From assembly GCA_017434825.1 (NCBI GenBank), contig JAFSGC010000018.1:1-48972 (forward strand): DNA of 48,972 nt, read 5' to 3'. This DNA comes from Bacilli bacterium (GTDB taxonomy: Bacteria > Bacillota_I > Bacilli_A > RF39 > UBA660). Made by a program: the position numbers and the translations under genes. This document shows positions 7,633 through 16,758 of this stretch, piece after piece (position 1 is the first letter of the stretch; every line of letters starts with the position of its first letter). Under the pieces are notes generated by a model, which did not search any database, was not told where the DNA came from, and saw only the letters and a program-made list of their open reading frames with translations.

Positions 7633-8073
7633 ATGAAAGTTATTTTATTAAAAGATGTTAAAAATCAAGGTAAAAAAGATGATATAATTGATGTTTCAAC
7701 TGGGTATGCAAATAACTATTTAATAAAAAATAAACTAGCTGTTATGTATACTGAGGGCAGTAAGAAAATTCTCGATCAAGAACTAAAGGAAAGACAAGAT
7801 GCTGAGGATGCTCTTGTTGCAGAATATAATGAAATTAAGAAAAAATTAAATGATAAAAAAATTGAGTTTAAAGTTAAAACTGGTGCTCAAGATCGTGTTT
7901 TTGGTACAGTATCATCAAAACAAATTAGTGATGAACTAGCTAAAATGGGATATAAAATTGATAAGAAAAAAATATTTGTAAACGGAACAATTGACTGTTT
8001 AGGAAGTCATAACGTAACTATTAAGTTACATAAGAAAGTAGAATTTAAAATCGTAGTAAATTTAACAAAATAG
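7633..8073 (+). CDS. rplI: 50S ribosomal protein L9
   Basis: L9 binds domain V of 23S rRNA near the L1 stalk. The N-terminal domain MKVILLKDVKNQGKKDDIIDVSTGYANNYLIKN is typical. A long connecting helix and the C-terminal domain (residues about 70-146, with GTVSSKQISDEL) follow. Full length (146 aa). TAGGAGG precedes ATG. It sits directly before dnaB, the standard Bacillota arrangement; the gdpP gene common upstream is absent. Confidence 0.96.
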   Translation: MKVILLKDVKNQGKKDDIIDVSTGYANNYLIKNKLAVMYTEGSKKILDQELKERQDAEDALVAEYNEIKKKLNDKKIEFKVKTGAQDRVFGTVSSKQISDELAKMGYKIDKKKIFVNGTIDCLGSHNVTIKLHKKVEFKIVVNLTK

Positions 8074-8081
8074 GAGTTTTT

Positions 8082-9425
8082 ATGGCAAGAGTAATGCCGC
8101 ATAATCTTGAAGCAGAAATGTCTGTTTTGGGAGTTGCGTTTATTTCTAAAGAACAAATCGATAAAATTTGTGAATCTGTTACTGAAGATATGTTTTATGA
8201 TGAAAAGAACAGATGTATTTTTAATGCCATAAAAGAATTACATTCAAATAGAATACCAGTAGATATTACAACTGTAAAAAATGAATTAGATAGAAATAAG
8301 AAATTATCATTGGTTGGACTTGATCATATAACTGAAGTAATTGATTCAGTAGTAACAAGTGCTAACATTGATTATTATATAAAGATATTAAGTGATTTTT
8401 ATATTAGACGTAGTTTAATTGATACTGCTACTCAAATTATTGAAGAATCTTATGAAGAAGATAATGTTACTCAATTACAAGATTCTGCTGAAAAGAATAT
8501 TTTATTAGCAGTTAGAAATCGAAGCGTTTCAGAGTTACTTCCTATTTATGAAGCATTAAGAACTGCTCATGATAAATTAGAACAATTAGCTAAAAGTAAA
8601 AAGATTATTACTGGACTTGAAACTGGATTTTATGATTTTGATAAAATTACAACTGGCTTCCAAGCTGGTGAAATGATAATATTAGCTGCTCGTCCAGGTA
8701 TGGGAAAAACCGCACTAGCACTTAATATGGCAACGTTTGCTGCTTCAACAACAAAAAAAGCAATTGCTATCTTTAACTTAGAAATGCCTGCGGATATGCT
8801 TGTTAACAGAATGATAGCATCCGTTGGAAGAATCGATTCATATAAATTACAAACAGGTAAAATGCTTGAAAGAGATTGGCAAAGATATAACGAAGCTATG
8901 AGTGAACTTGCTGAAACAAATATCTTTATTGAGGCAGATGCAAGTGCTACGATTTCAGAAATTAGAGCGAAATGCCGTCGTCTTGCAAGTAGTGAAAATG
9001 GTTTAGGATTAGTTATTATCGACTACTTACAACTTGTTAACAGTGGAAGTAAGAAAGTTGAATCAAGACAAGTTGAAGTATCTGAGATATCAAGAGCGCT
9101 TAAAACAATGGCGCTTGAATTACAAGTTCCTGTTATAGCTTTATCACAACTTTCAAGAACTGCTGAAAAAAGAGAAAGTAATCAACCGATGTTATCAGAT
9201 TTAAGAGAATCAGGGTCTTTGGAACAAGATGCCGATATGGTACTATTTATTAATCGTAAAGATTACTATGAAGCTAAAAAAGATCAAAGAGAAACTATTG
9301 TTCCTGCTGAACTTGTTATTGCTAAGCATCGTAAAGGTAGTCTAGCTACAATTGATTTAATGTTTGAACTTAATATTGGTTCATTTAAAAGTGTTTTAAG
9401 AGAATATAATAAGGAAAATGAATAA
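8082..9425 (+). CDS. dnaB: Replicative DNA helicase DnaB (DnaC of Bacillus)
   Basis: This is the hexameric helicase that unwinds DNA at the replication fork and interacts with primase. The N-terminal domain starts MPHNLEAEMSVLG. The RecA-like domain has Walker A ARPGMGKTALALN (R204-T210 core), the strand VIIDYLQLV (Walker B), and SQLSRTAEKR with SDLRESGSLEQDAD. At 447 aa it is normal length. It follows rplI by 8 bases and its stop overlaps the next start (TAATG). No intein or other insertion is seen. Confidence 0.97.
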   Translation: MARVMPHNLEAEMSVLGVAFISKEQIDKICESVTEDMFYDEKNRCIFNAIKELHSNRIPVDITTVKNELDRNKKLSLVGLDHITEVIDSVVTSANIDYYIKILSDFYIRRSLIDTATQIIEESYEEDNVTQLQDSAEKNILLAVRNRSVSELLPIYEALRTAHDKLEQLAKSKKIITGLETGFYDFDKITTGFQAGEMIILAARPGMGKTALALNMATFAASTTKKAIAIFNLEMPADMLVNRMIASVGRIDSYKLQTGKMLERDWQRYNEAMSELAETNIFIEADASATISEIRAKCRRLASSENGLGLVIIDYLQLVNSGSKKVESRQVEVSEISRALKTMALELQVPVIALSQLSRTAEKRESNQPMLSDLRESGSLEQDADMVLFINRKDYYEAKKDQRETIVPAELVIAKHRKGSLATIDLMFELNIGSFKSVLREYNKENE

Positions 9426-10930
9426 TGAAGGCTAAAGAAATAATTATTACAACATTATTAGTGATACTAGTTTGTGGTTTATTTGCATTAAATTTTCTAG
9501 CAAATAAGCTTATTTTACGTGCAGATAGCATTTATCGTGTATATCTTGATGGTAACATTATTGGATATATCGAAGATGATGAAGAACTTTATAATATAAT
9601 TAATCAAAGACAAAGAGAAATTAAAGAAAAATATGGTGTCGATGAAGTTCATCCTCCAGAAAATTTTGAAATAGTAAAATCAAATTCATATAATGTTACT
9701 ATTTCTTCAGCAGAAGAGATATATGCTAAGGTGGCAAAGTTAGATTCATTTACAATTGAAGGCTATATTGTTACTGCGGAAAATGAAGAAGAAAACACAA
9801 AAGTAGTTATTAATGTTTTAGATAAAACTATATTTGATGAAGCTATAAATAATTTTGTACTAGCGTTTATTGATCAAGAAGACTATACAAACTATATGAA
9901 CGATACTCAACCTGTTATTGAAACAACTGGTAAAATTATTGAACTTGTGTATTTTGATGAAACTATAAAAATTAAAAAAGGTTTAATGAGTGTTGATGAT
10001 GTAATTTATACAGATAAAATTGAATTAAGTCAATATTTATTATTTGGAAAAGATTATAAGATTAATTATTATACTGTAAAAGAGGGCGATACAATTGAAT
10101 CTGTCGCTGAAAATAACAAGTTAAATGCTCAAGAATTTTTGATTGCAAATACTAAGTATGCTTCAAAAGATAGTTTACTTAAAATTGGTGACAAGGTAAA
10201 TATTACGCTTATTGATCCGGTTTTAACTTTAACATATGAAGTAAATGAAGTATCTGATACTAAGATTCCTTTCCAAAAGAAAGTAGAGTATGATAAAACA
10301 AAACCGGTTACTTTTTCGGAAATTACCACTGTTGGTGTTACTGGTATTACAAGGGTAACTCAACAATACATTGTTAAGAATGGACAAACTCAACAAGGTG
10401 CTGTCATCACTGATAAAGTTGTTATTACCGAAAAAGTTGATCAAATTACTACTAAAGGTGGATACTATTCAAGTGGTGGTGGAAGCTACGTTGATACTGG
10501 TAAGGAATGGGGCTGGCCAACTAACTATCCATATGTTATTACAAGTGGATTTGGATATCGTTGGGGATCACTACATCCAGCATTAGACATTTCTGGTACT
10601 GGTTATGGTTCACCTATATATGCTGCAAATGATGGTACTGTTGTTTCTGCAGGATACGAAGTACAATATTGTGGTGCCGGAGGTAATTGCGTTGTATTAT
10701 TACATGATGGAAATTATTATTCTCAATATGCTCATATGGCGTATGTAACTGTAAAACCAGGTGATACTGTTACAAAAGGTCAAATAATTGGAGCAATGGG
10801 TAATAGTGGTGTAGTAAGTCCAATGCCATCTCCGAGTTGTCCTACTTGTGGTACACACTTACACTTTGGTGTATTTAATGGCAATCCATATCGTGGTACT
10901 CCAATTAATCCATTGAGGTTATATAGCTAA
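9425..10930 (+). CDS. M23 family peptidoglycan endopeptidase with LysM and G5 domains
   Basis: This is a secreted or membrane-tethered cell-wall hydrolase of 501 aa. In order: an N-terminal membrane helix (about residues 6-26); an extracytoplasmic domain; a LysM segment (YTVKEGDTIESVAENNKLNAQEF, about 219-260); a G5-like domain (about 265-345, TLTYEVNEVSDTKIPFQKK to GAVITDKVVITEK); and a Gly-rich linker. The zinc metallopeptidase domain has HPALD (H384, D388) and HLHFG (H478, H480). M23 enzymes cut peptide cross-bridges. It lies between dnaB and walJ, where walRKHI often stand, and overlaps both neighbours by one base. Confidence 0.93.
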   Translation: MKAKEIIITTLLVILVCGLFALNFLANKLILRADSIYRVYLDGNIIGYIEDDEELYNIINQRQREIKEKYGVDEVHPPENFEIVKSNSYNVTISSAEEIYAKVAKLDSFTIEGYIVTAENEEENTKVVINVLDKTIFDEAINNFVLAFIDQEDYTNYMNDTQPVIETTGKIIELVYFDETIKIKKGLMSVDDVIYTDKIELSQYLLFGKDYKINYYTVKEGDTIESVAENNKLNAQEFLIANTKYASKDSLLKIGDKVNITLIDPVLTLTYEVNEVSDTKIPFQKKVEYDKTKPVTFSEITTVGVTGITRVTQQYIVKNGQTQQGAVITDKVVITEKVDQITTKGGYYSSGGGSYVDTGKEWGWPTNYPYVITSGFGYRWGSLHPALDISGTGYGSPIYAANDGTVVSAGYEVQYCGAGGNCVVLLHDGNYYSQYAHMAYVTVKPGDTVTKGQIIGAMGNSGVVSPMPSPSCPTCGTHLHFGVFNGNPYRGTPINPLRLYS

Positions 10931-11691
10931 TGAAAGTATGTAACTTAGCTAGTGGTTCCACTGGTAATTGTACCTACATTGGTACCGAAAACTATAATAT
11001 ATTGATAGATTTAGGGAAAACAAAAAAATATCTCGTTGATAAATTATCTTTGATTGGAGTGGACTACAAGGATATTGATTATGTTTTCCTTACTCATACT
11101 CATGATGACCATACATCTGCTATTAGGACTTTTTTGAAAAATCATAAAGCTAAATTAGTCATCACTCAAAAAATGTTTATGGAACTAAAAGATATTTCGG
11201 ATTTGAATATTATTATATATGAGGAACATCCTGAAATAGAAAATTTAGATATAAAGTCTTATGTTATGAGTCATGATACTAATGATATAAGATCTTTTGT
11301 AATTACTGAGAATGAAAAGTCTCTAGTATATATAACTGATACTGGATATGTAAATTCAAAATATTTTAAAAACTTTAAAGGGAAAAATACTTATTTTATA
11401 GAAAGTAATCATGATATTGAAATGCTAACACATGGTCCATATCCTGAATGGTTGCAAAAAAGAGTGTTATCAGATTTTGGACACTTATCAAATAAGTTCG
11501 CCGGTATTTATTTATCTAAGTTAATTGATGAAAATACTAAAAATATTCTGTTACTACACTTAAGTGAGAAGAATAATACTGAAAGCTGTGCACTAGATAC
11601 TGTGAAAGAGGCTCTTTCGGATTCGGAATTTTCATTTGATAAAATAAAGTGTGCAAAGCCTAATGATATAAGTGAGGTTTATATTATATGA
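10930..11691 (+). CDS. walJ: WalJ/YycJ-type metallo-beta-lactamase-fold protein
   Basis: The start MKVCNLASGSTGNCTYIG is the hallmark of YycJ/WalJ. The metal motif THTHDDH is at about residues 54-60, followed by ITDTGY, ESNHD and FGHLSN. The protein (253 aa) is cytoplasmic, and homologues are dinuclear-metal nucleases linked to DNA repair and wall-division coordination. It sits upstream of rlmH as in Bacilli, but walR, walK, walH and walI are not in this window. Start overlaps the M23 stop; its TGA stop overlaps rlmH (ATGA). Confidence 0.92.
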   Translation: MKVCNLASGSTGNCTYIGTENYNILIDLGKTKKYLVDKLSLIGVDYKDIDYVFLTHTHDDHTSAIRTFLKNHKAKLVITQKMFMELKDISDLNIIIYEEHPEIENLDIKSYVMSHDTNDIRSFVITENEKSLVYITDTGYVNSKYFKNFKGKNTYFIESNHDIEMLTHGPYPEWLQKRVLSDFGHLSNKFAGIYLSKLIDENTKNILLLHLSEKNNTESCALDTVKEALSDSEFSFDKIKCAKPNDISEVYII

Positions 11692-12125
11692 TAAGAGTAT
11701 TGTGTTTAGGAAAAATAAAAGAAGAATACTTGAAATCAGCTTTGGATGATTATCAAAAAAGAATGGGTAAATACCATAAACTAGAAATAGTTGAACTAAA
11801 AGATGATGAGAACATTTTAAAGGAAGAAGAACAACTTTTAAAATATATAGATAATAAAAATTATAATATACTGCTTGATATCGAAGGGAAAAAGATAAGT
11901 AGTCCGCAGCTTGCTGAACTTATAGATCAAACTTTTAATAATTATGGAAACATAACTTTTATTATTGGTGGATCTAATGGTGTTACACCAAAAATTAAGA
12001 ATTTAGTAAATGAAAGAATTAGCTTTGGAGCAATAACTATGCCCCATGGCTTATTTCGAGTTGTATTATTAGAGCAAATATATAGAGCATTTAAAATAAA
12101 TAATAACGAACGTTATCATAAATAG
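11688..12125 (+). CDS. rlmH: 23S rRNA (pseudouridine1915-N3)-methyltransferase RlmH
   Basis: This SPOUT methyltransferase acts on pseudouridine 1915 in helix 69 of 23S rRNA within assembled ribosomes. Family signatures are LLDIEGKKISSPQLAELI, TFIIGGSNGV (SAM-binding knot), ITMPHGLFRVVLLEQIYRA and the ending NNERYHK. It is 145 aa, normally about 159, so slightly short in the N-terminal half. The ATGA overlap with walJ suggests coupled translation. Confidence 0.95.
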   Translation: MIRVLCLGKIKEEYLKSALDDYQKRMGKYHKLEIVELKDDENILKEEEQLLKYIDNKNYNILLDIEGKKISSPQLAELIDQTFNNYGNITFIIGGSNGVTPKIKNLVNERISFGAITMPHGLFRVVLLEQIYRAFKINNNERYHK

Positions 12126-12136
12126 GAGATGTAGCT

Positions 12137-13330
12137 ATGCAAAAAGAAATCAAAAAAATATTTTTAGTTTTAGGCTTATTTGCTTTATCCGGAGGCTTTT
12201 ACTATAATTTCTTAGAACTATGGATGGCTGGTAATAGTTTATCTGTAAAAACAATTGGAATTGTATTAAGTTTATGTGCTCTTATAACGGTTTCTACAAT
12301 CTTTCTTTGTTCTAATGTTATTAAGCAAAGAAAAGTAAAGAGTTTTTGTGCAACCCTTTTGCTTATTAAAGCATTAATATTAATTACATTATTTCTGTTA
12401 AATAATTCTGGGTTAAATGTATTGATTAAGTTTTTAATTATGGTTGATTATGCTATTGATACAGAGATTTATGCATGTATATATCCTATGATAGCTACAA
12501 TAGGTAAAAATGATAGAACTTACGCTAAAAAAGATTTAGTATATAGTGCAATGTATAATACTGGTGTACTGCTAACAGGTTTCTTATTGGGTAAGGGTAT
12601 CGGTGCATTTGAATTTAATTATAACTTTTATTGCTTATTTGCAGGAATTTTAATTTTAATATCATTTGCTATTTTACTGACTGTAGATTTGGAAAAGTAT
12701 TATGATAAAGAAACTGATAGTAATAAGAATAATGATTTATTAAATCGACTTTTAAAGAAAATCAAAAAAGACAAAATATCAATTGTATATTTATTATTCA
12801 CATTTAATGGTCAAATTTCATATAATTGTGTACTTAGTTTAGTTGTAACTTTATTAACAGGTGCTCTTGCTTTTTCTCCACAAGAGGCTGCAAATTTAAT
12901 GGTGTTTATGGGAGTTTTTGCTGTTTTATTAGGAATATTTGTTTTAGCTAAATTAACGTTTAAAAATAATTATATTACATTATCTATTAAGTATGCAGTT
13001 AGGGCAACGTTATATATACTTGCAGTAATATTTAATAATAAAATTATGTTTTTAATAGCACTAATGTATCCTAAGATAATTTCAGAATCATATTCACATA
13101 TTACAGATGCTCCTTATATCAATCGATTTGATGATGAGTATCAGTTAGCTTTTTGTAATTTAAGAGAAATGGTTAATTATTTTGGTAAAGCTATCGGAAC
13201 TTTGTTATGTGGTTTAGCATTGGGTGTTGGTGTTCGATTGAATTTTACTTTAGCAGCAATCTTTGCCGTATTACAAGCTACATTTAGTTTCTATGCTTTA
13301 AAACTTAGAAATCAGGAGGCATCTAAATGA
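12137..13330 (+). CDS. MFS-type transporter, substrate unknown
   Basis: This polytopic membrane protein of 397 aa has about 12 predicted helices and a charged cytoplasmic loop at about residues 188-215 (KYYDKETDSNKNNDLLNRLLKK), the usual midpoint of a major facilitator transporter. Helix 1 starts LVLGLFALSGGFYYNFLELWMAGN. A GxLLTGFLLGKGIG segment lies near helix 5. No substrate-defining motif is recognised. TAGGAGATG precedes ATG. It lies between rlmH and ung and overlaps ung (ATGA). Confidence 0.7.
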   Translation: MQKEIKKIFLVLGLFALSGGFYYNFLELWMAGNSLSVKTIGIVLSLCALITVSTIFLCSNVIKQRKVKSFCATLLLIKALILITLFLLNNSGLNVLIKFLIMVDYAIDTEIYACIYPMIATIGKNDRTYAKKDLVYSAMYNTGVLLTGFLLGKGIGAFEFNYNFYCLFAGILILISFAILLTVDLEKYYDKETDSNKNNDLLNRLLKKIKKDKISIVYLLFTFNGQISYNCVLSLVVTLLTGALAFSPQEAANLMVFMGVFAVLLGIFVLAKLTFKNNYITLSIKYAVRATLYILAVIFNNKIMFLIALMYPKIISESYSHITDAPYINRFDDEYQLAFCNLREMVNYFGKAIGTLLCGLALGVGVRLNFTLAAIFAVLQATFSFYALKLRNQEASK

Positions 13331-13986
13331 TTGGCAATAAATGGGATGATGCATTAAGTGTAATTTGGAATAGTTCAGGTTTTAATAAATTTTACCAACA
13401 AATAACTAACATGTATGATGAAAAAGAAATCTTTCCTGCGAAGGAAAATATCTTCAATGCATTAAAGTTAACAGATTACGATAATGTTAAAGTTGTCATA
13501 ATGGGGCAAGATCCATATCATGGTGTAGGAGAGGCTCATGGGCTTTCCTTTAGTGTTCAAAAAGGGATAAAGATTCCACCGTCACTTCAAAATATTTACA
13601 AAGAACTTGAAAGTGATTTGGGCATTCCTCCGAAAAATCATGGTGAACTTACAGGATGGGCTAAGCAAGGTGTATTGCTTCTTAATAGTGTATTAACTGT
13701 TGAAAAGGACAAAGCTTCATCACACAAAGGTTTAGGTTGGGAATTATTTACTGATTATATAATTAAGTTATTAAATCAAAGTGAAGATCCAATAGTATTT
13801 ATCTTATGGGGAAACTTTGCAAGAAGTAAAAAGCAATATATAACAAACCCTAAGCATTGTATTATTGAATCTCCACATCCAAGTCCATTTTCTGCTTATA
13901 ACGGATTTTTTGGAAGTAAACCATTTTCGAAAACAAATGATTTTTTAGTTAAAAATAAAAAAGAACCTATTGATTGGTCATTATAA
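13327..13986 (+). CDS. ung: Uracil-DNA glycosylase, family 1
   Basis: Ung removes uracil from DNA in base excision repair. The catalytic motif GQDPYHG (D62 as water-activating Asp) and the C-terminal HPSPFSAYNGFFGSKPFSKTN motif with the catalytic His are intact. VLLLNSVLTVE and LWGNFARSKK are also typical. At 219 aa it is full length. The preceding gene's stop overlaps the start (ATGA), with AGGAGG in the upstream gene as ribosome site. It converges with the LemA-like gene. Confidence 0.97.
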   Translation: MIGNKWDDALSVIWNSSGFNKFYQQITNMYDEKEIFPAKENIFNALKLTDYDNVKVVIMGQDPYHGVGEAHGLSFSVQKGIKIPPSLQNIYKELESDLGIPPKNHGELTGWAKQGVLLLNSVLTVEKDKASSHKGLGWELFTDYIIKLLNQSEDPIVFILWGNFARSKKQYITNPKHCIIESPHPSPFSAYNGFFGSKPFSKTNDFLVKNKKEPIDWSL

Positions 13987-14009
13987 ACTAATCTTTCTTA
14001 GGTTCTTTT
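13959..14009. terminator. Bidirectional terminator between ung and the LemA-like gene
   Basis: Eleven-pair inverted repeat AAAAGAACCTA/TAGGTTCTTTT (13959-13969 with 13999-14009) around a 29-base loop, spanning both stop codons. A and T flanks serve both directions. The loop is long, so efficiency is uncertain. Confidence 0.55.
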
Positions 14010-14503
14010 ATTTCGTATGAATTCTTAACGTTTATCTTTTTTAGTTTAGCAACTATTTTTGTATAGCCCTTTAGTTGTTTAATTAAATTGTTATTGTTAC
14101 GATTGAAGAATTTTTTACTAGCCATTATATCTTGGTCTAGTTCTTTTATTGATTGTAATATATCATTAAACGTATCGTTGTTAAGTTCTTTATAATCCTC
14201 TTTAAAAGCTTTCATTGTATCTAGATGTAATGATAATTCTTTGTCTAATTCATAATTAGTTAACTTTTGTTTCTTTAATGAATTAAAATCTTTTAAATAG
14301 TCTTTCTTTTTTACTACCTTTTTGATTTCTTCATATAATTTAATCATAAGTTCATGCTTTTGTTTTAGGTCTTCTGCTATTTTTTCATTAGCATTATCCA
14401 TTTTAATTTTAATAACTATTAACTTATTGTATGCAACAAAATAGAGTATTGTAGCTATTAAACAAATGATTATTAATATTAATATAATGCATAAAAATTT
14501 CAT
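13988..14503 (-). CDS. Divergent LemA-like membrane-anchored protein
   Basis: The protein is 171 aa with an N-terminal membrane helix (residues 4-26) followed by a long helical soluble domain. The pattern resembles LemA: YNKLIVIKIKMDNANEKIAEDLKQKHELM after the helix, and near the end ASKKFFNRNNNNLIKQLKGYTKIVAKL, matching the LemA block RxxYNxxVxxYNxxxxxFPxxIVA. LemA proteins are widespread and of unclear role in the envelope. The match is by eye and distant. It converges with ung. Confidence 0.6.
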   Translation of the reverse strand: MKFLCIILILIIICLIATILYFVAYNKLIVIKIKMDNANEKIAEDLKQKHELMIKLYEEIKKVVKKKDYLKDFNSLKKQKLTNYELDKELSLHLDTMKAFKEDYKELNNDTFNDILQSIKELDQDIMASKKFFNRNNNNLIKQLKGYTKIVAKLKKINVKNSYEIKEPKKD

Positions 14504-14551
14504 ATCTTCACCTTGTTTAATTATATCTTATTTATAGTCTATTTGCAAAAT

Positions 14552-16162
14552 TTATTTCTTAAATAATTTGGCTAATTTTTGTTCTAATATTGTATTGATT
14601 ACACGGAAGTTCATCGCATAATATGTTCCCATAATAATGATTCCCATGACTCCAAGATAGACAATATTTAACAGTCTAGAATCAAATGATGGTATTAAGT
14701 TTTTTAGGGCTAATCCCATAACTAATATTACTCCAATCGATACAATTAATCTTGGTAACATTTTCATAGTTGATTTATAATTAAAGTTATCTTTTTTAGC
14801 TAAAGTAATTAGTGGTATGCCAAGCGAGATAAGATATGAAATAACTGTTGCTGTTATGGCTCCATAATATGGATATAATCCTAATTTATGAAATAAGAAT
14901 ATTAATGGTAGGTCTAGAATTATATTTGTTAAAAGCCCTGAGAAAACTCCAATATATATTAATTTTGTTTTGTATAATCCTTGCAATGCTGAATTAATCA
15001 TTAAATATGCACTATCTAGGAAAGCAACAATAATAATATATTGAAAAATGATTGGCCCATAATAATTGTCTCCATAGAATATAGTCCATATTTCGTAACT
15101 AAAGATACTCATAAAGACTGTTATTGGTAATATTATAAATAATAGAACTTGCAAGCTTTTATTGAAGTATGAATTAACCTCGTCTTGTTTTTTTGCAGTG
15201 TAAGAAGCTACTAAAGAAGGAATTAAACTAATAACTAAACCGCTTGCAAATGACGTAACAATTCCGGTTAACTTACTTCCCCATGTGGTAAATGTTGAAG
15301 ATATAACTTCAATGTCTGCGGCATTATAACCTAACATGTTTAATCCACGAATTAATAAAATCATATCCGTAGTATTATATAAACTACTAGCTACGTTTAT
15401 TATTATAAAGGGAACACTGTATCCTATTAATTTATTAATGATTTCTTTCTTATCTGCTTTTGTTATTTTATCTAAAGAATTATTATTTTTATCTTCAACT
15501 TTTCTCATTTTAAATTTTAGATAAATATAACCAGCTATAGCTCCGATTGCAGCAGAGAATACTGAAATTCCAACTGCATACGTTAATGGAATATGTAGAA
15601 TTTTAATTGCAATATAACTACCAAGTAATATAACAGCTATTCTAACAATTTGTTCAATTACTTGTGAAAATGAAGATGCACTTATATATTTATGTCCTTG
15701 TAGATATCCGCGTGAAACACTTAATATTGGTACTACCAAAAGTGCAAATGAAACGCAGCGAATTACAAATGTGACATCAGCAATTGTATTGCCTCCGGAT
15801 AATTCTCCTAAAATTAATGTCGCTAATGGTTTAGCAAAAATAAAGCAAATTAGAAAAGAAAATATTGAAAAGAAGTATATTGCTTTTTTTGCAATAGAAA
15901 ACATTGCATTTTTTTTGTCATATTCTTTTTTTGTTTCGTATTCACTTGTTATTTTACTTATTGCAAGAGGAATTCCAGCGGAAGATATTATAAGAAATAC
16001 ATTATAAATATTGTATGCATATCCATATAAGGCTCCACCTTTTTCTCCAATGATTCTGTAGAATGGTATTACGTATAAAATACCGATTATTTTTGATATG
16101 ATAATGGCTATGGTTGCAATGATTGCCCCCTCCATAAAACTGTTCTTCTTCAAGTCTTTCAA
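14552..16162 (-). CDS. MurJ/YtgP-type lipid flippase (SpoVB family)
   Basis: This is a 536-aa membrane protein of the MOP superfamily with about 14 helices. The N-terminal MEGAIIATIAIIISKIIGILYVIPFYRIIGEKGGALYGYAYNIYNV block is the polysaccharide transporter/SpoVB signature, with PLAISKITSEYE and SRGYLQGHKYISASSFSQVIEQIVRI following. The closest characterised relatives are YtgP (a lipid II flippase, now called MurJ) and the sporulation protein SpoVB; sequence alone does not decide between them. As a single copy next to other wall genes, lipid II export is the likely role. Confidence 0.82.
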   Translation of the reverse strand: MKDLKKNSFMEGAIIATIAIIISKIIGILYVIPFYRIIGEKGGALYGYAYNIYNVFLIISSAGIPLAISKITSEYETKKEYDKKNAMFSIAKKAIYFFSIFSFLICFIFAKPLATLILGELSGGNTIADVTFVIRCVSFALLVVPILSVSRGYLQGHKYISASSFSQVIEQIVRIAVILLGSYIAIKILHIPLTYAVGISVFSAAIGAIAGYIYLKFKMRKVEDKNNNSLDKITKADKKEIINKLIGYSVPFIIINVASSLYNTTDMILLIRGLNMLGYNAADIEVISSTFTTWGSKLTGIVTSFASGLVISLIPSLVASYTAKKQDEVNSYFNKSLQVLLFIILPITVFMSIFSYEIWTIFYGDNYYGPIIFQYIIIVAFLDSAYLMINSALQGLYKTKLIYIGVFSGLLTNIILDLPLIFLFHKLGLYPYYGAITATVISYLISLGIPLITLAKKDNFNYKSTMKMLPRLIVSIGVILVMGLALKNLIPSFDSRLLNIVYLGVMGIIIMGTYYAMNFRVINTILEQKLAKLFKK

Positions 16163-16212
16163 CTCCTTAATATTATTATAGAAAAAATAAACTTATAAAA
16201 CAAGTTTTAATA

Positions 16213-16241
16213 TTTACACATAAAAATCATAATGTTAGAAT
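16213..16241 (+). promoter_or_regulatory. Promoter of the MBL-fold hydrolase gene
   Basis: TTTACA (16213-16218), 17-base spacer, TAGAAT (16236-16241) with an upstream TG. The leader would be only about 10 bases, so TAGGTGATA lies at its very 5' end. Confidence 0.6.
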
Positions 16242-16257
16242 TCAATTAGGTGATAAT

Positions 16258-16758
16258 ATGCAAGTTGAAACTTTGGTATTAGGTCAGCTGAGTACAAATT
16301 GTTATTTAATTAAGAAGGGAAAAGATGTTTTAATTATTGATCCTGCGGATGATGCTTTAGCAATAATTTCTGCATGTAATGGTTATAATGTAGTTGGTAT
16401 TTTAGTTACTCATCATCATTTTGATCATATCGGAGCTTTAAATGAACTAGAAAAAAATTATGATCTAACTCATAACTTTTTTGATATTCCAACTTTTGAT
16501 TTTGAAGTTATAAAGACTCCAGGGCACACTGATGATTCGATATCATTTTATTTTAAACAAGAAAAATTATTGTTTTCTGGAGATTTTATATTTAAAGAAG
16601 CTGTTGGAAGATGTGATTTTCCAGAATCGAGTGAAGCTGATATGATTGAAAGTTTAAACATGATTTCAACATATCCCGATGACATTATTATTTATCCAGG
16701 TCATGGTCCAATAACAACTTTAAAAGACGAAAAACAAAATTTTAAATATTATTTTTAA
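16258..16758 (+). CDS. Compact metallo-beta-lactamase-fold hydrolase (glyoxalase II-like)
   Basis: This cytoplasmic enzyme of 166 aa has all MBL-fold metal motifs: THHHFDHIG at about residues 51-59, TPGHTDDSI, LLFSGDFIFKEAVGR and YPGHGPIT. It resembles the GloB-like hydrolases common in Bacillota (about 205 aa). The segment between the second and third motifs is shortened, giving a minimal version. The substrate (often a thioester) cannot be told. The start ATG 16258 follows TAGGTGATA. It converges with the GerQ-like gene, with a 4-base overlap of the ends. Confidence 0.85.
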   Translation: MQVETLVLGQLSTNCYLIKKGKDVLIIDPADDALAIISACNGYNVVGILVTHHHFDHIGALNELEKNYDLTHNFFDIPTFDFEVIKTPGHTDDSISFYFKQEKLLFSGDFIFKEAVGRCDFPESSEADMIESLNMISTYPDDIIIYPGHGPITTLKDEKQNFKYYF

